Shown here: positions 1-9,214 of the stretch, one piece after another
Position numbering within the stretch: position 1 is the stretch's first letter
How the letters are laid out: each line of letters starts with the position of its first letter
NCBI GenBank assembly: GCA_024235135.1
Contig: JACKMZ010000001.1
Location: 755,001-819,000 of the forward strand
DNA length: 64,000 nucleotides
Source of the DNA: Gammaproteobacteria bacterium
GTDB taxonomy: Bacteria > Pseudomonadota > Gammaproteobacteria > Competibacterales > Competibacteraceae
Reading direction: 5' to 3'
The notes under the pieces: model-generated
Told to the model about the DNA's origin: nothing
The model's input: only the letters and a program-made list of their open reading frames with translations
The model's database searches: none
Translations under genes and position numbers: made by a program

Positions 1-1
1 G

Positions 2-382
2 ATGGCCGCGCCATCGCGTCCACTTGAAACACAACGCTGGTCCGGGGCGGTGGATACCGTGGGCAGCACGATACTGGCCCGAGTTTTAGCCGAAATGGAT
101 TATGGTGGAGCGGTAGCCGCCTGTGGTTTGGCCGCCGGAGCGGATCTGCCGACCACCGTCATGCCCTTTATTTTGCGTGACGTCAGGCTGCAAGGCGTTG
201 ATTCGGTAATGTGCCCCCTGCCACGGCGTAAACAGGCTTGGGAGCGGCTGGTCACCGATTTGCCGGACAAGGCGTTGCAGAGCATTGCCCAGGTCGCTTC
301 TCTTGAGGAAATCCCCCGCTTGGCCGAGGATATTGTCGCGGGCCGGATTCGCGGCCGGGTGATCGTCGATCTCAATGCCTAA
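2..382 (+). CDS. acuI: Acrylyl-CoA reductase / YhdH-type quinone oxidoreductase, 3' part
   Basis: This is the C-terminal 126 residues of a medium-chain dehydrogenase/reductase of the YhdH/AcuI group, which reduces acrylyl-CoA to propionyl-CoA with NADPH. The 5' part lies outside the window, so the ATG at position 2 is only an in-frame methionine. Visible family marks are the segment WSGAVDTVGSTILA, the glycine-rich stretch YGGAVAACGLAAG, the TTVMPFILRDVRLQGVDS segment typical of YhdH, and the C-terminal RIRGRVIVDL strand. Zinc-binding residues of classical alcohol dehydrogenases are not expected in this group. The gene is convergent with recD, with 27 bases between the stop codons. The identity rests on recognition of the family sequence and is firm. 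The physiological substrate is an inference. Confidence 0.87.
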   Translation: MAAPSRPLETQRWSGAVDTVGSTILARVLAEMDYGGAVAACGLAAGADLPTTVMPFILRDVRLQGVDSVMCPLPRRKQAWERLVTDLPDKALQSIAQVASLEEIPRLAEDIVAGRIRGRVIVDLNA

Positions 383-409
383 GACCCCAGTCGGTCTGCA
401 AGCACCGAT

Positions 410-2239
410 TCAATCCGTGCGCAAGCGCGCTCCTAGTCCCGAGGTGCGCCGCACCGATTTGCGCACGGCTATCGTCAGAATCTTTGGGTCGCCCCAAATC
501 GCCAGGGATCTTCGCGCGCGGGTGATTCCGGTGTAAATCAATTCTCGCGTCAACAGTGGTGAATCATCGTTGGGTAGAACCAGTAACACCTGCTCGAACT
601 CGGAACCTTGGCTTTTGTGAATCGTCATGGCGAACACGGGTTCGTAAGCCGGGAGTCGGGTCAGCGCGATGTCTCGCAGCGTGCCATCGGTGCCTTGGAA
701 ATAGACGCGCAGCATTTCCGGGTTTTTAGCGTCGGGCAGGGTAATGCCGATATCCCCATTAAAAAGGCGCAAGGTGTAGTCGTTACGGGTGATCATGATG
801 GGCCGGCCGGCATACCATTCGCGGTCCAGCCGGCGCATCTGGATTTTCAGCAAGTTCTCGAAGCGTAGATTCAGGTTTTCCACGCCCAGTTCACCGCTCC
901 GTTGTGGGCAAAGCACCTGAAAATCAGCGAACTTGCCGATGACCTCTTCCACCGACGCGGATTGGCGTACGCTGTCGAGGAAAGCGCGATAGCCCTCTTC
1001 CATCCGCCCCAACAAGTTTTCAAGAGCTTGCTGGGTGGGGTGATTATGCCAATGCAAATCGTTCGTCGGCGTTTGCAGCAGATGATCCAGCGCAGGGCCG
1101 TCTGCCCGGTTGATGGCTTGTGCCAGGCGGCCAATACCCGATTCCGCCCCAAATCGGTAGCTGTGGCTTAACAACGTGATTGAATCACGTAAGGGATGAG
1201 TTGCGGCCGGATCGCCGTGGATGACAACCCCCGTTAACTGCTGCAGGTGGGCTGCGAAGTCCGGTGAGTAACGGCCCGCCTCGGAACACAGTTCGCCCAG
1301 TACCGCACCGGCTTCCACCGAACTCAATTGATCCCGATCGCCCAGTAGTATCAGGCGCGCGTTGGGTGGTAACGCCCATACGGTTTTGGCCATCAGAGCC
1401 AGATCGACCATCGAAGCCTCGTCGATCACCAGCACATCCAGATTGAGTGGATTGTCGCGGTTATGACGAAAATAAACGCCATCCGGCAGTGGGCTGAGCA
1501 GGCGATGCAAGGTCGAGGCTTCCTCGGGAATCGCTTGCAGCACGCTGTCGGGCAGCTGTTTGGCTAAATTCGTCTTGCTGTCGCGTAACGCTTCTTGCAT
1601 ACGCGCCGCAGCTTTGCCGGTGGGAGCGGCCAGACGGATGCGCGGCGGACTCGGTGTCTGTTCGATCAGCAAGGCCAGAATGCGGGCCAAGGTGGTGGTC
1701 TTGCCCGTGCCGGGACCGCCGGATATCACGCTGAAACCCCGCAGCACGGTCAATGCCGCCGCCACTTTCTGCCAGTCCGGCCAGGATTGCTCAGGAAACA
1801 ATCGGTTTAGACTATCCCGAAGGCCCCTGTCGTCCAAAAGCCAAATGCGGGCCGCACGCTGGCGCAGATCGGCGGCCAGTTGCATTTCGTAATCCCAATA
1901 ACGGTACAGGTACAGACGGTCCGCGTCGTCCAGCACCAGCGGCTTGTGTTCCCCCGGTTCCGCGACCACGGCGCTGCGTCGCAAGGCGGTTCGCCACGCT
2001 TCCAAGGCCGGCGCAAATACCGCGCGGCGGTCGGCGTCGGGTCGCAACACCAGTTGCCCGGCTTGCCGGGCGAGATCCAGACAAACATCGCCGTTGTGTA
2101 CCGCCCGGCTGACCAGGGCGCTACCCAGGACAAGCTCGCGACCGCGGTCCCGCGCCAGATTCGAGATCAGGCGAGCGAATTCCACGTCCAGCGCGTCGAT
2201 GATGTTGCCCTGATGCAGTTGCTCCAGCAGATCAGTCAT
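410..2239 (-). CDS. recD: Exodeoxyribonuclease V subunit alpha (RecD)
   Basis: RecD is the fast 5'-3' superfamily 1 helicase of the RecBCD complex, which processes double-strand ends for recombination. The protein has 609 residues, normal for the family. The Walker A motif GGPGTGKT is at residues 174-181, the DEAS box follows at about 273, and the helicase motif TIHKSQGSEFEQV lies near the C-terminus. It is the last gene of recC-recB-recD. Its start codon overlaps the recB stop by 8 bases, which indicates translational coupling. No frameshift or missing motif is seen. Confidence 0.96.
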   Translation of the reverse strand: MTDLLEQLHQGNIIDALDVEFARLISNLARDRGRELVLGSALVSRAVHNGDVCLDLARQAGQLVLRPDADRRAVFAPALEAWRTALRRSAVVAEPGEHKPLVLDDADRLYLYRYWDYEMQLAADLRQRAARIWLLDDRGLRDSLNRLFPEQSWPDWQKVAAALTVLRGFSVISGGPGTGKTTTLARILALLIEQTPSPPRIRLAAPTGKAAARMQEALRDSKTNLAKQLPDSVLQAIPEEASTLHRLLSPLPDGVYFRHNRDNPLNLDVLVIDEASMVDLALMAKTVWALPPNARLILLGDRDQLSSVEAGAVLGELCSEAGRYSPDFAAHLQQLTGVVIHGDPAATHPLRDSITLLSHSYRFGAESGIGRLAQAINRADGPALDHLLQTPTNDLHWHNHPTQQALENLLGRMEEGYRAFLDSVRQSASVEEVIGKFADFQVLCPQRSGELGVENLNLRFENLLKIQMRRLDREWYAGRPIMITRNDYTLRLFNGDIGITLPDAKNPEMLRVYFQGTDGTLRDIALTRLPAYEPVFAMTIHKSQGSEFEQVLLVLPNDDSPLLTRELIYTGITRARRSLAIWGDPKILTIAVRKSVRRTSGLGARLRTD

Positions 2240-5200
2240 GAATCGCGCCTTGCCGCAGCAGATAGTTCTCCAGGGCGGTGATCAAGGCGGCGGGCGGACG
2301 GGCGGAGTAAATGCCGTTATCGGGCCGCTCGGGATGGATACCACGCAAAAACAGATACCGCACCCCACCGAAATGCCGATCGTAGTCGTAACCGGGGCGA
2401 CGCCACCTCAAATAACGATGTAGCGCCACCGTGTAGATCAGATATTGCAGGGGATAGCTGCCCGCCGCCATGGCCGTAGCCAGTTGCGAGGGCTGGTAGT
2501 CCTCCAGCCGTGGTCCCAGCCAGCTTGATTTGTAATCCACCAGATACACTTTCCCGGCCGCTTCGAATACCAGATCGATAAATCCCTGCATGAAACCGCC
2601 CGGCAGCTTGAAATTCAGCGGCGTGAGAAGACCCTTCCATTGCGCGCCATGCGCTTCCAACAGACTTTGCAATGCATCGACTTCCAGGCGTTCAAAACGA
2701 TAGGCGAAGCCGAGTTCGGTCAACCGCCGGGTCAGGGCCACCTGTCGCAAGGCAACCGCCGGTGAATCCAAAGGCGCGGCCAACACCCGCGCGACCATTT
2801 CCGTAATGATCGGAGTCCAGGCGTCCTCGTAACCGTATTGGGCCAGGGTTTCCTGGGTGATCCGCGCCATGCTCTTGCCATCCGTGAAGTCCAATCGTTC
2901 GAACAGCGTGTGCAGACAGCGCCCCGCCCGCGTGCCACGCGGGAAGGTGAAAATGGAACGCTGCGCCAGGTCGTCTTCGGTGGAATTGACCGCACTGGGA
3001 TCGGCATCGTAATCGGGTAGGTCCACGCTTCGCCGTTCCTGCAGAGCGGAAAAACTGGTCAGGTACCAACCCCTGCGCAGGTGCCCGCCGAATGCGCGGG
3101 CCCGCAAAGTCAGATCGTCGCGGCGTTCAGGCCGATAATGCTCGCCTTCCGCGCCGGGTAAATCCTCGATTCGCACCGTGCCATGAGAAGCCGTTACCAG
3201 ATCCCGTAATCCTTGGCGCAGCGCCTGCTCGTTCAGTTGCGAAACCAATTCGCGTTGCGCCTTCAAGGCATCGCCGTCCACGGGCAGCACCGTCGGTCTG
3301 AACAATAACCAAGCCAACGCCGATGCTTCGGCGTCCTTAACGGCGCCGAAAACCGTGTAGCAACGGTATTGGGCGCGGGTCAGGGCCACATACGCTAGTC
3401 GCAAATTTTCCGCCAGTTCCTCGCGCACCGCATGAGGCCGTCGTTGTTCCTGCAAGGGCGAGCCTATGTCCAGTACGGCTTGATAGTCGTTCTCAGGATC
3501 GTGGAAGCTGATCACGGTTTGCTTCCGACCATCCTCCAATTTCAGATCGCCATCCCACAGAAACGGGCAGAATACGATGGGATATTCCAGACCCTTGCTT
3601 TTATGAATGGTGACGATCTTGACCAAATCGGCGTCGCTTTCCAGGCGCAATTGCCGGTTGTCCTCAGCGACGCTGGGCGTGTCGCGCTGGGCCGCCAACC
3701 ATTGCAGCAAGCCTTCCATGCCCAGACGCTTTTCCATGTCGGCTTCCTGCAACAGCTCGCCCAGATGCAGTATGTTGGTCAAGCGCCGTTCGCCATCTCG
3801 AAAGCCCAACAGGCGTTCATACCCAGCCTGGTCGGTCAGCAAGGCGCGGAACATGCGCATGAAGCCTTGCTCTCGCCAAAGTTGATGATACCCGTCGAAC
3901 ATCTGCAGGGTCTCTTCCCATTCCCTGTCATGGTCCATCAGAGCTTCCAGCGTTTCGCCGGAATAGCCGAGCAAATCGGTGATCAGCGCGGCGCGCACGA
4001 TGTTCTCCCGTTGAGGCTCGGCGATAGCGAGTAGAACGCGTTCCAGTTCCACGGCCTCGGGCGTGTCGAAAACGCTGTCGCGGGAATGCTGCACGCTGGG
4101 AATGCCCACGGCCAGTAGCGCCTTGCGTATCTGGCCCGCCTCGCGGTGCGTGCGCACCAGCACGGCGATGTCGCCACCGCTCAAAGGCCGGCGCTGATCA
4201 CCGTCTTCGAAATAGGCGTCGCCGCTTTCGCCCTGCATGAGTAACCGGGCGATGCGTCCGGCGGTGGCTTGAACGATCGCATCCCGCGCCCACCCCTTGG
4301 TTCGTCGTTTGTTCTTTTCGTCGGGTGGTACGAACCAGAGGGTCAGCGGCGCATCGTGGTTATCCCCCACAACCAGCTTCGGTCTGGGTTTTTGGGCAGG
4401 CTCAACCGGGTGGAAGGGAATTTCCTTCAGCCAGAATGGATGAGGATGCAGGCTGAACAAGGCATTGATCGCCTTGATCAAATCGGGATCGGATCGCCAA
4501 TTGGTGTCCAGCGTGTACTCGGCCCCGGCATTCTGCTTGGCCCGGAGATAGGCGAAGATGTCCGCGCCCCGGAAGCTGTAGATGGCCTGTTTGGGATCGC
4601 CGACCAGGAATAACGCTTGTTTGGCATCGCGGTAAATGGTCTGGAAGATCGTGTACTGAGTGGGATCGGTGTCCTGAAACTCGTCGATCAGGGCGGCTTG
4701 ATAGCGCATGCGCAGGGTTTCCGCCAAATGCTCACCGCGTTGGGGATCAAGCAGGGCTTTGCGCAGATTAAGCAACAGATCGTCATAGGACTGCACCTGT
4801 CTGCGGCGTTTGCGACGCGGTAACTCCTCGTTGCAATAGCTCAGCAGTTCATAGCGCAGGATTTGTAGATATTGCTTGAAATAGTTTTGCAACCGTTCGC
4901 CGGCGCTTAACAACACGTCGCAGGCGTTGAAAAAGGGATGGGCTGGCGAGGTTTTATTCTTTTTTTGGGACTGGCGGAGCTTGTCCGTGGTGAAGTTGAC
5001 GAATTTCTCGAACGGCTTGGGTTCCGGATATTCCGACTCGTTCAGGTAGCTGTCCATTTCCACGAACCAGGCGGGCATGTTTTGATTGTAGGTTCTGCGG
5101 TTTAGCGCATCGCTGTGCAACAGCAGTTCCGTCACCGCCTCGCGTTGCGTGCGCCATTGTTGGGCGGCGTCGAAAAACGCGGTTTGGAATTCCTCTTCCG

Positions 5201-5834
5201 CACGGCCGAGATCCTGGATTTCCTCCAACTCGGCAACCATCAGATACGGCTTGTTGAGATAAGGCTGAATGCTTTGCCGCAACGCTTCCGGGGTGAGCCC
5301 GTTGTTGACGATGTGTTGCGCCAGCAGGGAGGGAACGTCGTGCAGGCGCCGGCGCCAAAAGTCCTCCACGATTTCCTGCAACAACCCGGATTCGTCAGCC
5401 GCGATTTCGTTCTCGAAAGGCATTTTGCTGGCGAAGGCGCTGTCGTTCAGCACCCTTTGACAGAAACCGTGAATGGTGTAAATCGCCGCTTCGTCGAAAG
5501 CCAGAATCGCGTTGTTGAGCCGACGTAGCGCGGCGGCGCGGTCTTCGCCGTGGCGCTGCAACAGACAGTGGTATATCGGGTCCTCGCTGGTTCCCTGTTG
5601 AAAAGCCCGGCGGGCCTCCACCAGGCGGGTGCGTACACGTTCCTTGAGTTCCTCGGTCGCCGCTTGGGTGTAAGTGACGACCAGGATGTCGCTGACGCGC
5701 AAGCCGGCTTCCACAACTAGTCGAAGATAAAGCCCGGCGATCGCGTAGGTTTTGCCCGTGCCGGCGCTGGCTTCGACCAGATTCGAGGTATCCAGCGCGG
5801 CGGCGAAGATATCCAGAGGGCGAGGTGCGCTCAT
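2232..5834 (-). CDS. recB: Exodeoxyribonuclease V subunit beta (RecB)
   Basis: RecB is the 3'-5' UvrD-like helicase and the nuclease subunit of RecBCD. The 1200 residues begin with a Walker A motif (SAGTGKT, residues 23-29). An IDEFQDTDP Walker B/helicase motif and the VTIHKSKGLEYPIVF helicase motif follow. The C-terminal nuclease domain shows the PD-(D/E)XK core as GFIDLVFE followed by YLVDYKSSW, near residues 1085-1110, so both helicase and nuclease activities look intact. The start overlaps the recC stop by 4 bases (ATGA). This compact arrangement supports a single transcript from upstream of recC. Confidence 0.96.
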   Translation of the reverse strand: MSAPRPLDIFAAALDTSNLVEASAGTGKTYAIAGLYLRLVVEAGLRVSDILVVTYTQAATEELKERVRTRLVEARRAFQQGTSEDPIYHCLLQRHGEDRAAALRRLNNAILAFDEAAIYTIHGFCQRVLNDSAFASKMPFENEIAADESGLLQEIVEDFWRRRLHDVPSLLAQHIVNNGLTPEALRQSIQPYLNKPYLMVAELEEIQDLGRAEEEFQTAFFDAAQQWRTQREAVTELLLHSDALNRRTYNQNMPAWFVEMDSYLNESEYPEPKPFEKFVNFTTDKLRQSQKKNKTSPAHPFFNACDVLLSAGERLQNYFKQYLQILRYELLSYCNEELPRRKRRRQVQSYDDLLLNLRKALLDPQRGEHLAETLRMRYQAALIDEFQDTDPTQYTIFQTIYRDAKQALFLVGDPKQAIYSFRGADIFAYLRAKQNAGAEYTLDTNWRSDPDLIKAINALFSLHPHPFWLKEIPFHPVEPAQKPRPKLVVGDNHDAPLTLWFVPPDEKNKRRTKGWARDAIVQATAGRIARLLMQGESGDAYFEDGDQRRPLSGGDIAVLVRTHREAGQIRKALLAVGIPSVQHSRDSVFDTPEAVELERVLLAIAEPQRENIVRAALITDLLGYSGETLEALMDHDREWEETLQMFDGYHQLWREQGFMRMFRALLTDQAGYERLLGFRDGERRLTNILHLGELLQEADMEKRLGMEGLLQWLAAQRDTPSVAEDNRQLRLESDADLVKIVTIHKSKGLEYPIVFCPFLWDGDLKLEDGRKQTVISFHDPENDYQAVLDIGSPLQEQRRPHAVREELAENLRLAYVALTRAQYRCYTVFGAVKDAEASALAWLLFRPTVLPVDGDALKAQRELVSQLNEQALRQGLRDLVTASHGTVRIEDLPGAEGEHYRPERRDDLTLRARAFGGHLRRGWYLTSFSALQERRSVDLPDYDADPSAVNSTEDDLAQRSIFTFPRGTRAGRCLHTLFERLDFTDGKSMARITQETLAQYGYEDAWTPIITEMVARVLAAPLDSPAVALRQVALTRRLTELGFAYRFERLEVDALQSLLEAHGAQWKGLLTPLNFKLPGGFMQGFIDLVFEAAGKVYLVDYKSSWLGPRLEDYQPSQLATAMAAGSYPLQYLIYTVALHRYLRWRRPGYDYDRHFGGVRYLFLRGIHPERPDNGIYSARPPAALITALENYLLRQGAIHD

Positions 5835-8800
5835 GATTGCAAATGTTCGAACAACGGGTCGAAGACTTGACGGGCGAGTTCGACAAAGGTCTCGTCGATG
5901 GGGTCCTGATAGCGAAACGCCAGTTGATAATAGGGATGCCGCCCCTCGCCCCGCCGGTGTTCGTTGCCATCCCAGCAGCCTTGGGCCGCGCTCAATGGAT
6001 CGCCGTTCGGGCTTTTACGTGCGGTCTCGGCGTAAGCCAGGGCGCTGCGCGGAAAAAAATGCAGTGGCTCGCTTAAGCCTTGCCAATACAGCGTCAGCAG
6101 TTTGCGCAATTCTCCGAAGGGATTTTCCATCGGGCGCAGAACCAGCGTTTCGCCCAATCCATGCCAGGTACTGTATAGATCGACGTCGCGGGGTCGCAGG
6201 CAATTGAGCACCAAATGGCGAATCCACAATTCCAGATAGTGGCGGGCGCTGGGCGCGCGCACGGCGTAGTTTTGCAGACCCCGCGCGGTGACGTTGGCCA
6301 GCCAGCCGGTCAGTTGAAACTCGCCCAACGACAAATTGACTTCCGGTTTTACGCCGGGAGTGACGGGATTCTCCCGCAGGGTTTCCAGCAGCGGTTTCAA
6401 ACGGCCCAGTTCACGCCGGTACAGGAAGCGACCGATGGCGCCGTGCGGCAACAATCCGGCCGCCCGTACCAGCCGTTGGATGTCGGCGGGCGTTTGACCG
6501 GCCAGTTGCTGGTCGAGCAGGCGCTGACGGATGGATTCGTCGGCAAAGGGTTCCAGCGCAAACGGCTCGCGGGACTCCAGCAACCCGTCCTGTTCCTTGA
6601 GTTGGATCTTTAGCCGTTCGCGCAATAAATAACGGGTGGGATGCAGAAAAAACCAGATGAGGTTCTGGAAATCCAGTTGGCGAAAGGCTCCGTCCGGTTC
6701 CGGCAACGGCCCGCGCAACAGGGGATTTCGTTCGATCTCGCCTCGTCCGGCTTGGCTCGCGGCGGTACGTAGCAGCGGCGAATAGCTGAACAGCCGTTCC
6801 TCGTCCGGGACGAAATAGCGCGGGCTGAATGCCTGCAGCGGGTGCTCGGTGACGATCAGCGACAGGGGATTGGCTGTCGGGGCGCTTTCGGGAAAAACCC
6901 CCTGCCGTACATAATCCAATATCTCGCTGACCAGTACGGAGGGCGGGATCGCACTGTTGTCGCGGATGCTGCGCCCGACGTGACTGAGGTACAGTACATC
7001 GCGCGCCGACAGCAGAGCTTCCAGAAACAGATATCGGTCGTCCAGCCGGCGTGAGCGGTCGCCCCGCCGCGGCTTTTGCGCCATCAGATCGAAATCGGCC
7101 GGATGTTGGGAACGGGGGTAGGCGCCATCGTTCAGACCGATCAGACAGACGATGCGAAACGGGATGCTGCGCATCGGCACCATCGTGCAGAAAGTCACCC
7201 CGCCCCAAAGAAAGCCTCGCAGATTGCCGCCGGTATTGAGATTATGCCGTAGCCAGGCGCGTATGACGTCGCTGGAGACGGGCACGGTGAACGCGGCGGC
7301 GGAGCCGGTATCGGCCAGATTGCCAAGCACGGCGCGTAGGGCCTCGCGCTCGTTCTCGAAGGCGTCGGAGGCGGCGATGAAATCATCCAGCACGGCGAGC
7401 AAAAGGGTTTGCCAGACGTCCAGCGTATGCTCGCCGGCGAGCCGGTCGCTCAAGGCGAACAATTGCCGGGTGAACCGCTGGAGTCGTCCCATGATGCGTG
7501 CGCTTTCCCCTTCCATCGCGTCGTAGGGCAGGATGTGTTCGTATAACCGGGTTTCGCCGGTGGGCAGGGCGAAGCCCAGTAACAGCCGTTCCAGGCCCGC
7601 CTGCCAGGTATGTTCGGACGTGTCGGGCAGGTCCAGGGCCGCCCGGCTTTTCGCGTCCACGCCCCAGCGTATGGTGGTCTCCCGTAGCCAGCGTTTGATC
7701 AGGGGGAGATCCGTTTCGCCCAGATCGAAGCGGCTGAGCACCGCCGGTACTTCCAATAAGGCCAACACCTGATTGACGTCGAAACGACCATCGGGCAATT
7801 CCAACAGGCCCAGGAAGGCATCCATGATGGCGTTCTCCGCCCGTGGATCGCGATCGGCCAGACTGTAGTGGATGTACGGCTTGGCCGTGTCGAACACCGC
7901 GCGCACGGCGGGAGCGTAGACCTCGATGTCGGGCGTCATCACCACCACATCCGAGGCTTTGAGGCTGGGGTCGGCCTCGAACAACGCCAACAACTGATCG
8001 TGCAACACTTCGACTTCGCGCGTGGCGCTATGGCAGACATGCACCTGCAACGAGCGGTCGGTAATACTGATCGGAGTGGCCGATATGTCCTGGGTGAGCG
8101 CGTCGAAAGCGCATTGGGCGGCGTTGGCGCCGCGGTTACGCAGATCAAGGATATCCGCCTGCAGGCAATGCAGGAGATTGTCCTCGGGTAGGTCCACGAA
8201 CGTTTCGGTGGGCGCGGCGTCGATTTCGCTGAGCAGATGATGAAAATCGCGGCCCTGCCGGCCCAACGAAGCCAGCAAACGGTTACCGGTTTCCAGGTAC
8301 AGGGACGCGGCTTCTTCCTCGCCGCAATGACGGGCGATTTCCCGCTCGGTTTGAATCAACCCCCAGTACTGGCGGCAGGGATTGAGCAGATACAAATCGA
8401 TCTGGCACAGCTTGGATAAAGCCTGCAGCGTTTCCAGATACGCCGTCGGCAGACTGTTGATGCCGAGGACGGAGACCCGCTCCGGCAATCCTGGCGGGCG
8501 TTTTTTCAGGGTTTTCAGCTTGCCCAGGAAATCCTGTTGCAATCGCGCCCGATGGGGAATGCGGTGCATGGCCAGTTTACGCCACAGTACGGCCTGCCAG
8601 TGACCGTCCTGTCCGGCGTCCCAGCGATTGAGCCAATCGGGGCGATAGACCAGATACTGATCGAAGACGTCGGCGATCTTCCAGGCCAGCTCGAATCGCT
8701 CGAAAGCATCGGCGTCGGTTAGATAGCCGAGCAGCGGCGCGGTGGCCTCGTCTTCCGGTTCCAGTTCATCGAGCAGACGCAGAGTCCGCCAGGCCAGGAC

Positions 8801-9064
8801 GCCCTTGTCGAAAGGCGAGGTCTCCGGCAGATCGGGGAAAACGGCGCGATAGGCTTCCCACAGGAAGCGAGCGGGATAAGGAAATTCGATATGGGCGCTG
8901 ATGCCCAGGGTGTTGGCCAATCCCAGCGTGAGATAGCGTTCCATGCCACGACTCTCGACGATGACGATTTCCGGCGTCAGCCAGCTCTCTAGGGGGTTGC
9001 GCAGGGTTTCGGCCAGCGCGGCGACGAGTTGTTCCGTGCGATTGCTGTGGTGGACGCGAAGCAT
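5831..9064 (-). CDS. recC: Exodeoxyribonuclease V subunit gamma (RecC)
   Basis: RecC is the structural and Chi-recognition subunit of RecBCD. It is an inactivated helicase fold that splits the duplex and scans the 3' strand. The protein has 1077 residues, close to the family length. It starts MLRVHHSNRTEQL and contains the family-typical segments FPYPARFLWEAYRAVFP and VICLIGLNDGAYPR, the latter read here as RIVCLIGLNDGAYPR. Walker motifs are absent, as expected for RecC. It is the first gene of the operon. About 150 bases separate it from the upstream halogenase-like gene on the same strand, enough for its own promoter, although I did not find a convincing -35/-10 pair. Confidence 0.95.
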   Translation of the reverse strand: MLRVHHSNRTEQLVAALAETLRNPLESWLTPEIVIVESRGMERYLTLGLANTLGISAHIEFPYPARFLWEAYRAVFPDLPETSPFDKGVLAWRTLRLLDELEPEDEATAPLLGYLTDADAFERFELAWKIADVFDQYLVYRPDWLNRWDAGQDGHWQAVLWRKLAMHRIPHRARLQQDFLGKLKTLKKRPPGLPERVSVLGINSLPTAYLETLQALSKLCQIDLYLLNPCRQYWGLIQTEREIARHCGEEEAASLYLETGNRLLASLGRQGRDFHHLLSEIDAAPTETFVDLPEDNLLHCLQADILDLRNRGANAAQCAFDALTQDISATPISITDRSLQVHVCHSATREVEVLHDQLLALFEADPSLKASDVVVMTPDIEVYAPAVRAVFDTAKPYIHYSLADRDPRAENAIMDAFLGLLELPDGRFDVNQVLALLEVPAVLSRFDLGETDLPLIKRWLRETTIRWGVDAKSRAALDLPDTSEHTWQAGLERLLLGFALPTGETRLYEHILPYDAMEGESARIMGRLQRFTRQLFALSDRLAGEHTLDVWQTLLLAVLDDFIAASDAFENEREALRAVLGNLADTGSAAAFTVPVSSDVIRAWLRHNLNTGGNLRGFLWGGVTFCTMVPMRSIPFRIVCLIGLNDGAYPRSQHPADFDLMAQKPRRGDRSRRLDDRYLFLEALLSARDVLYLSHVGRSIRDNSAIPPSVLVSEILDYVRQGVFPESAPTANPLSLIVTEHPLQAFSPRYFVPDEERLFSYSPLLRTAASQAGRGEIERNPLLRGPLPEPDGAFRQLDFQNLIWFFLHPTRYLLRERLKIQLKEQDGLLESREPFALEPFADESIRQRLLDQQLAGQTPADIQRLVRAAGLLPHGAIGRFLYRRELGRLKPLLETLRENPVTPGVKPEVNLSLGEFQLTGWLANVTARGLQNYAVRAPSARHYLELWIRHLVLNCLRPRDVDLYSTWHGLGETLVLRPMENPFGELRKLLTLYWQGLSEPLHFFPRSALAYAETARKSPNGDPLSAAQGCWDGNEHRRGEGRHPYYQLAFRYQDPIDETFVELARQVFDPLFEHLQS

Positions 9065-9214
9065 CGGTGCGAGTCTAGGCTAATGGGTGAAAGCATTCCT
9101 TGCCACCAGTTTGGCAGGGCTGGGCTAGGTTGCAAATCGTCACGGCGGCGCCGCACGAAGGCAACAGGCTGTCGTGCGGATCGGTCCGCCTTCAAAACGC
9201 CCGTCGCGGGTTGT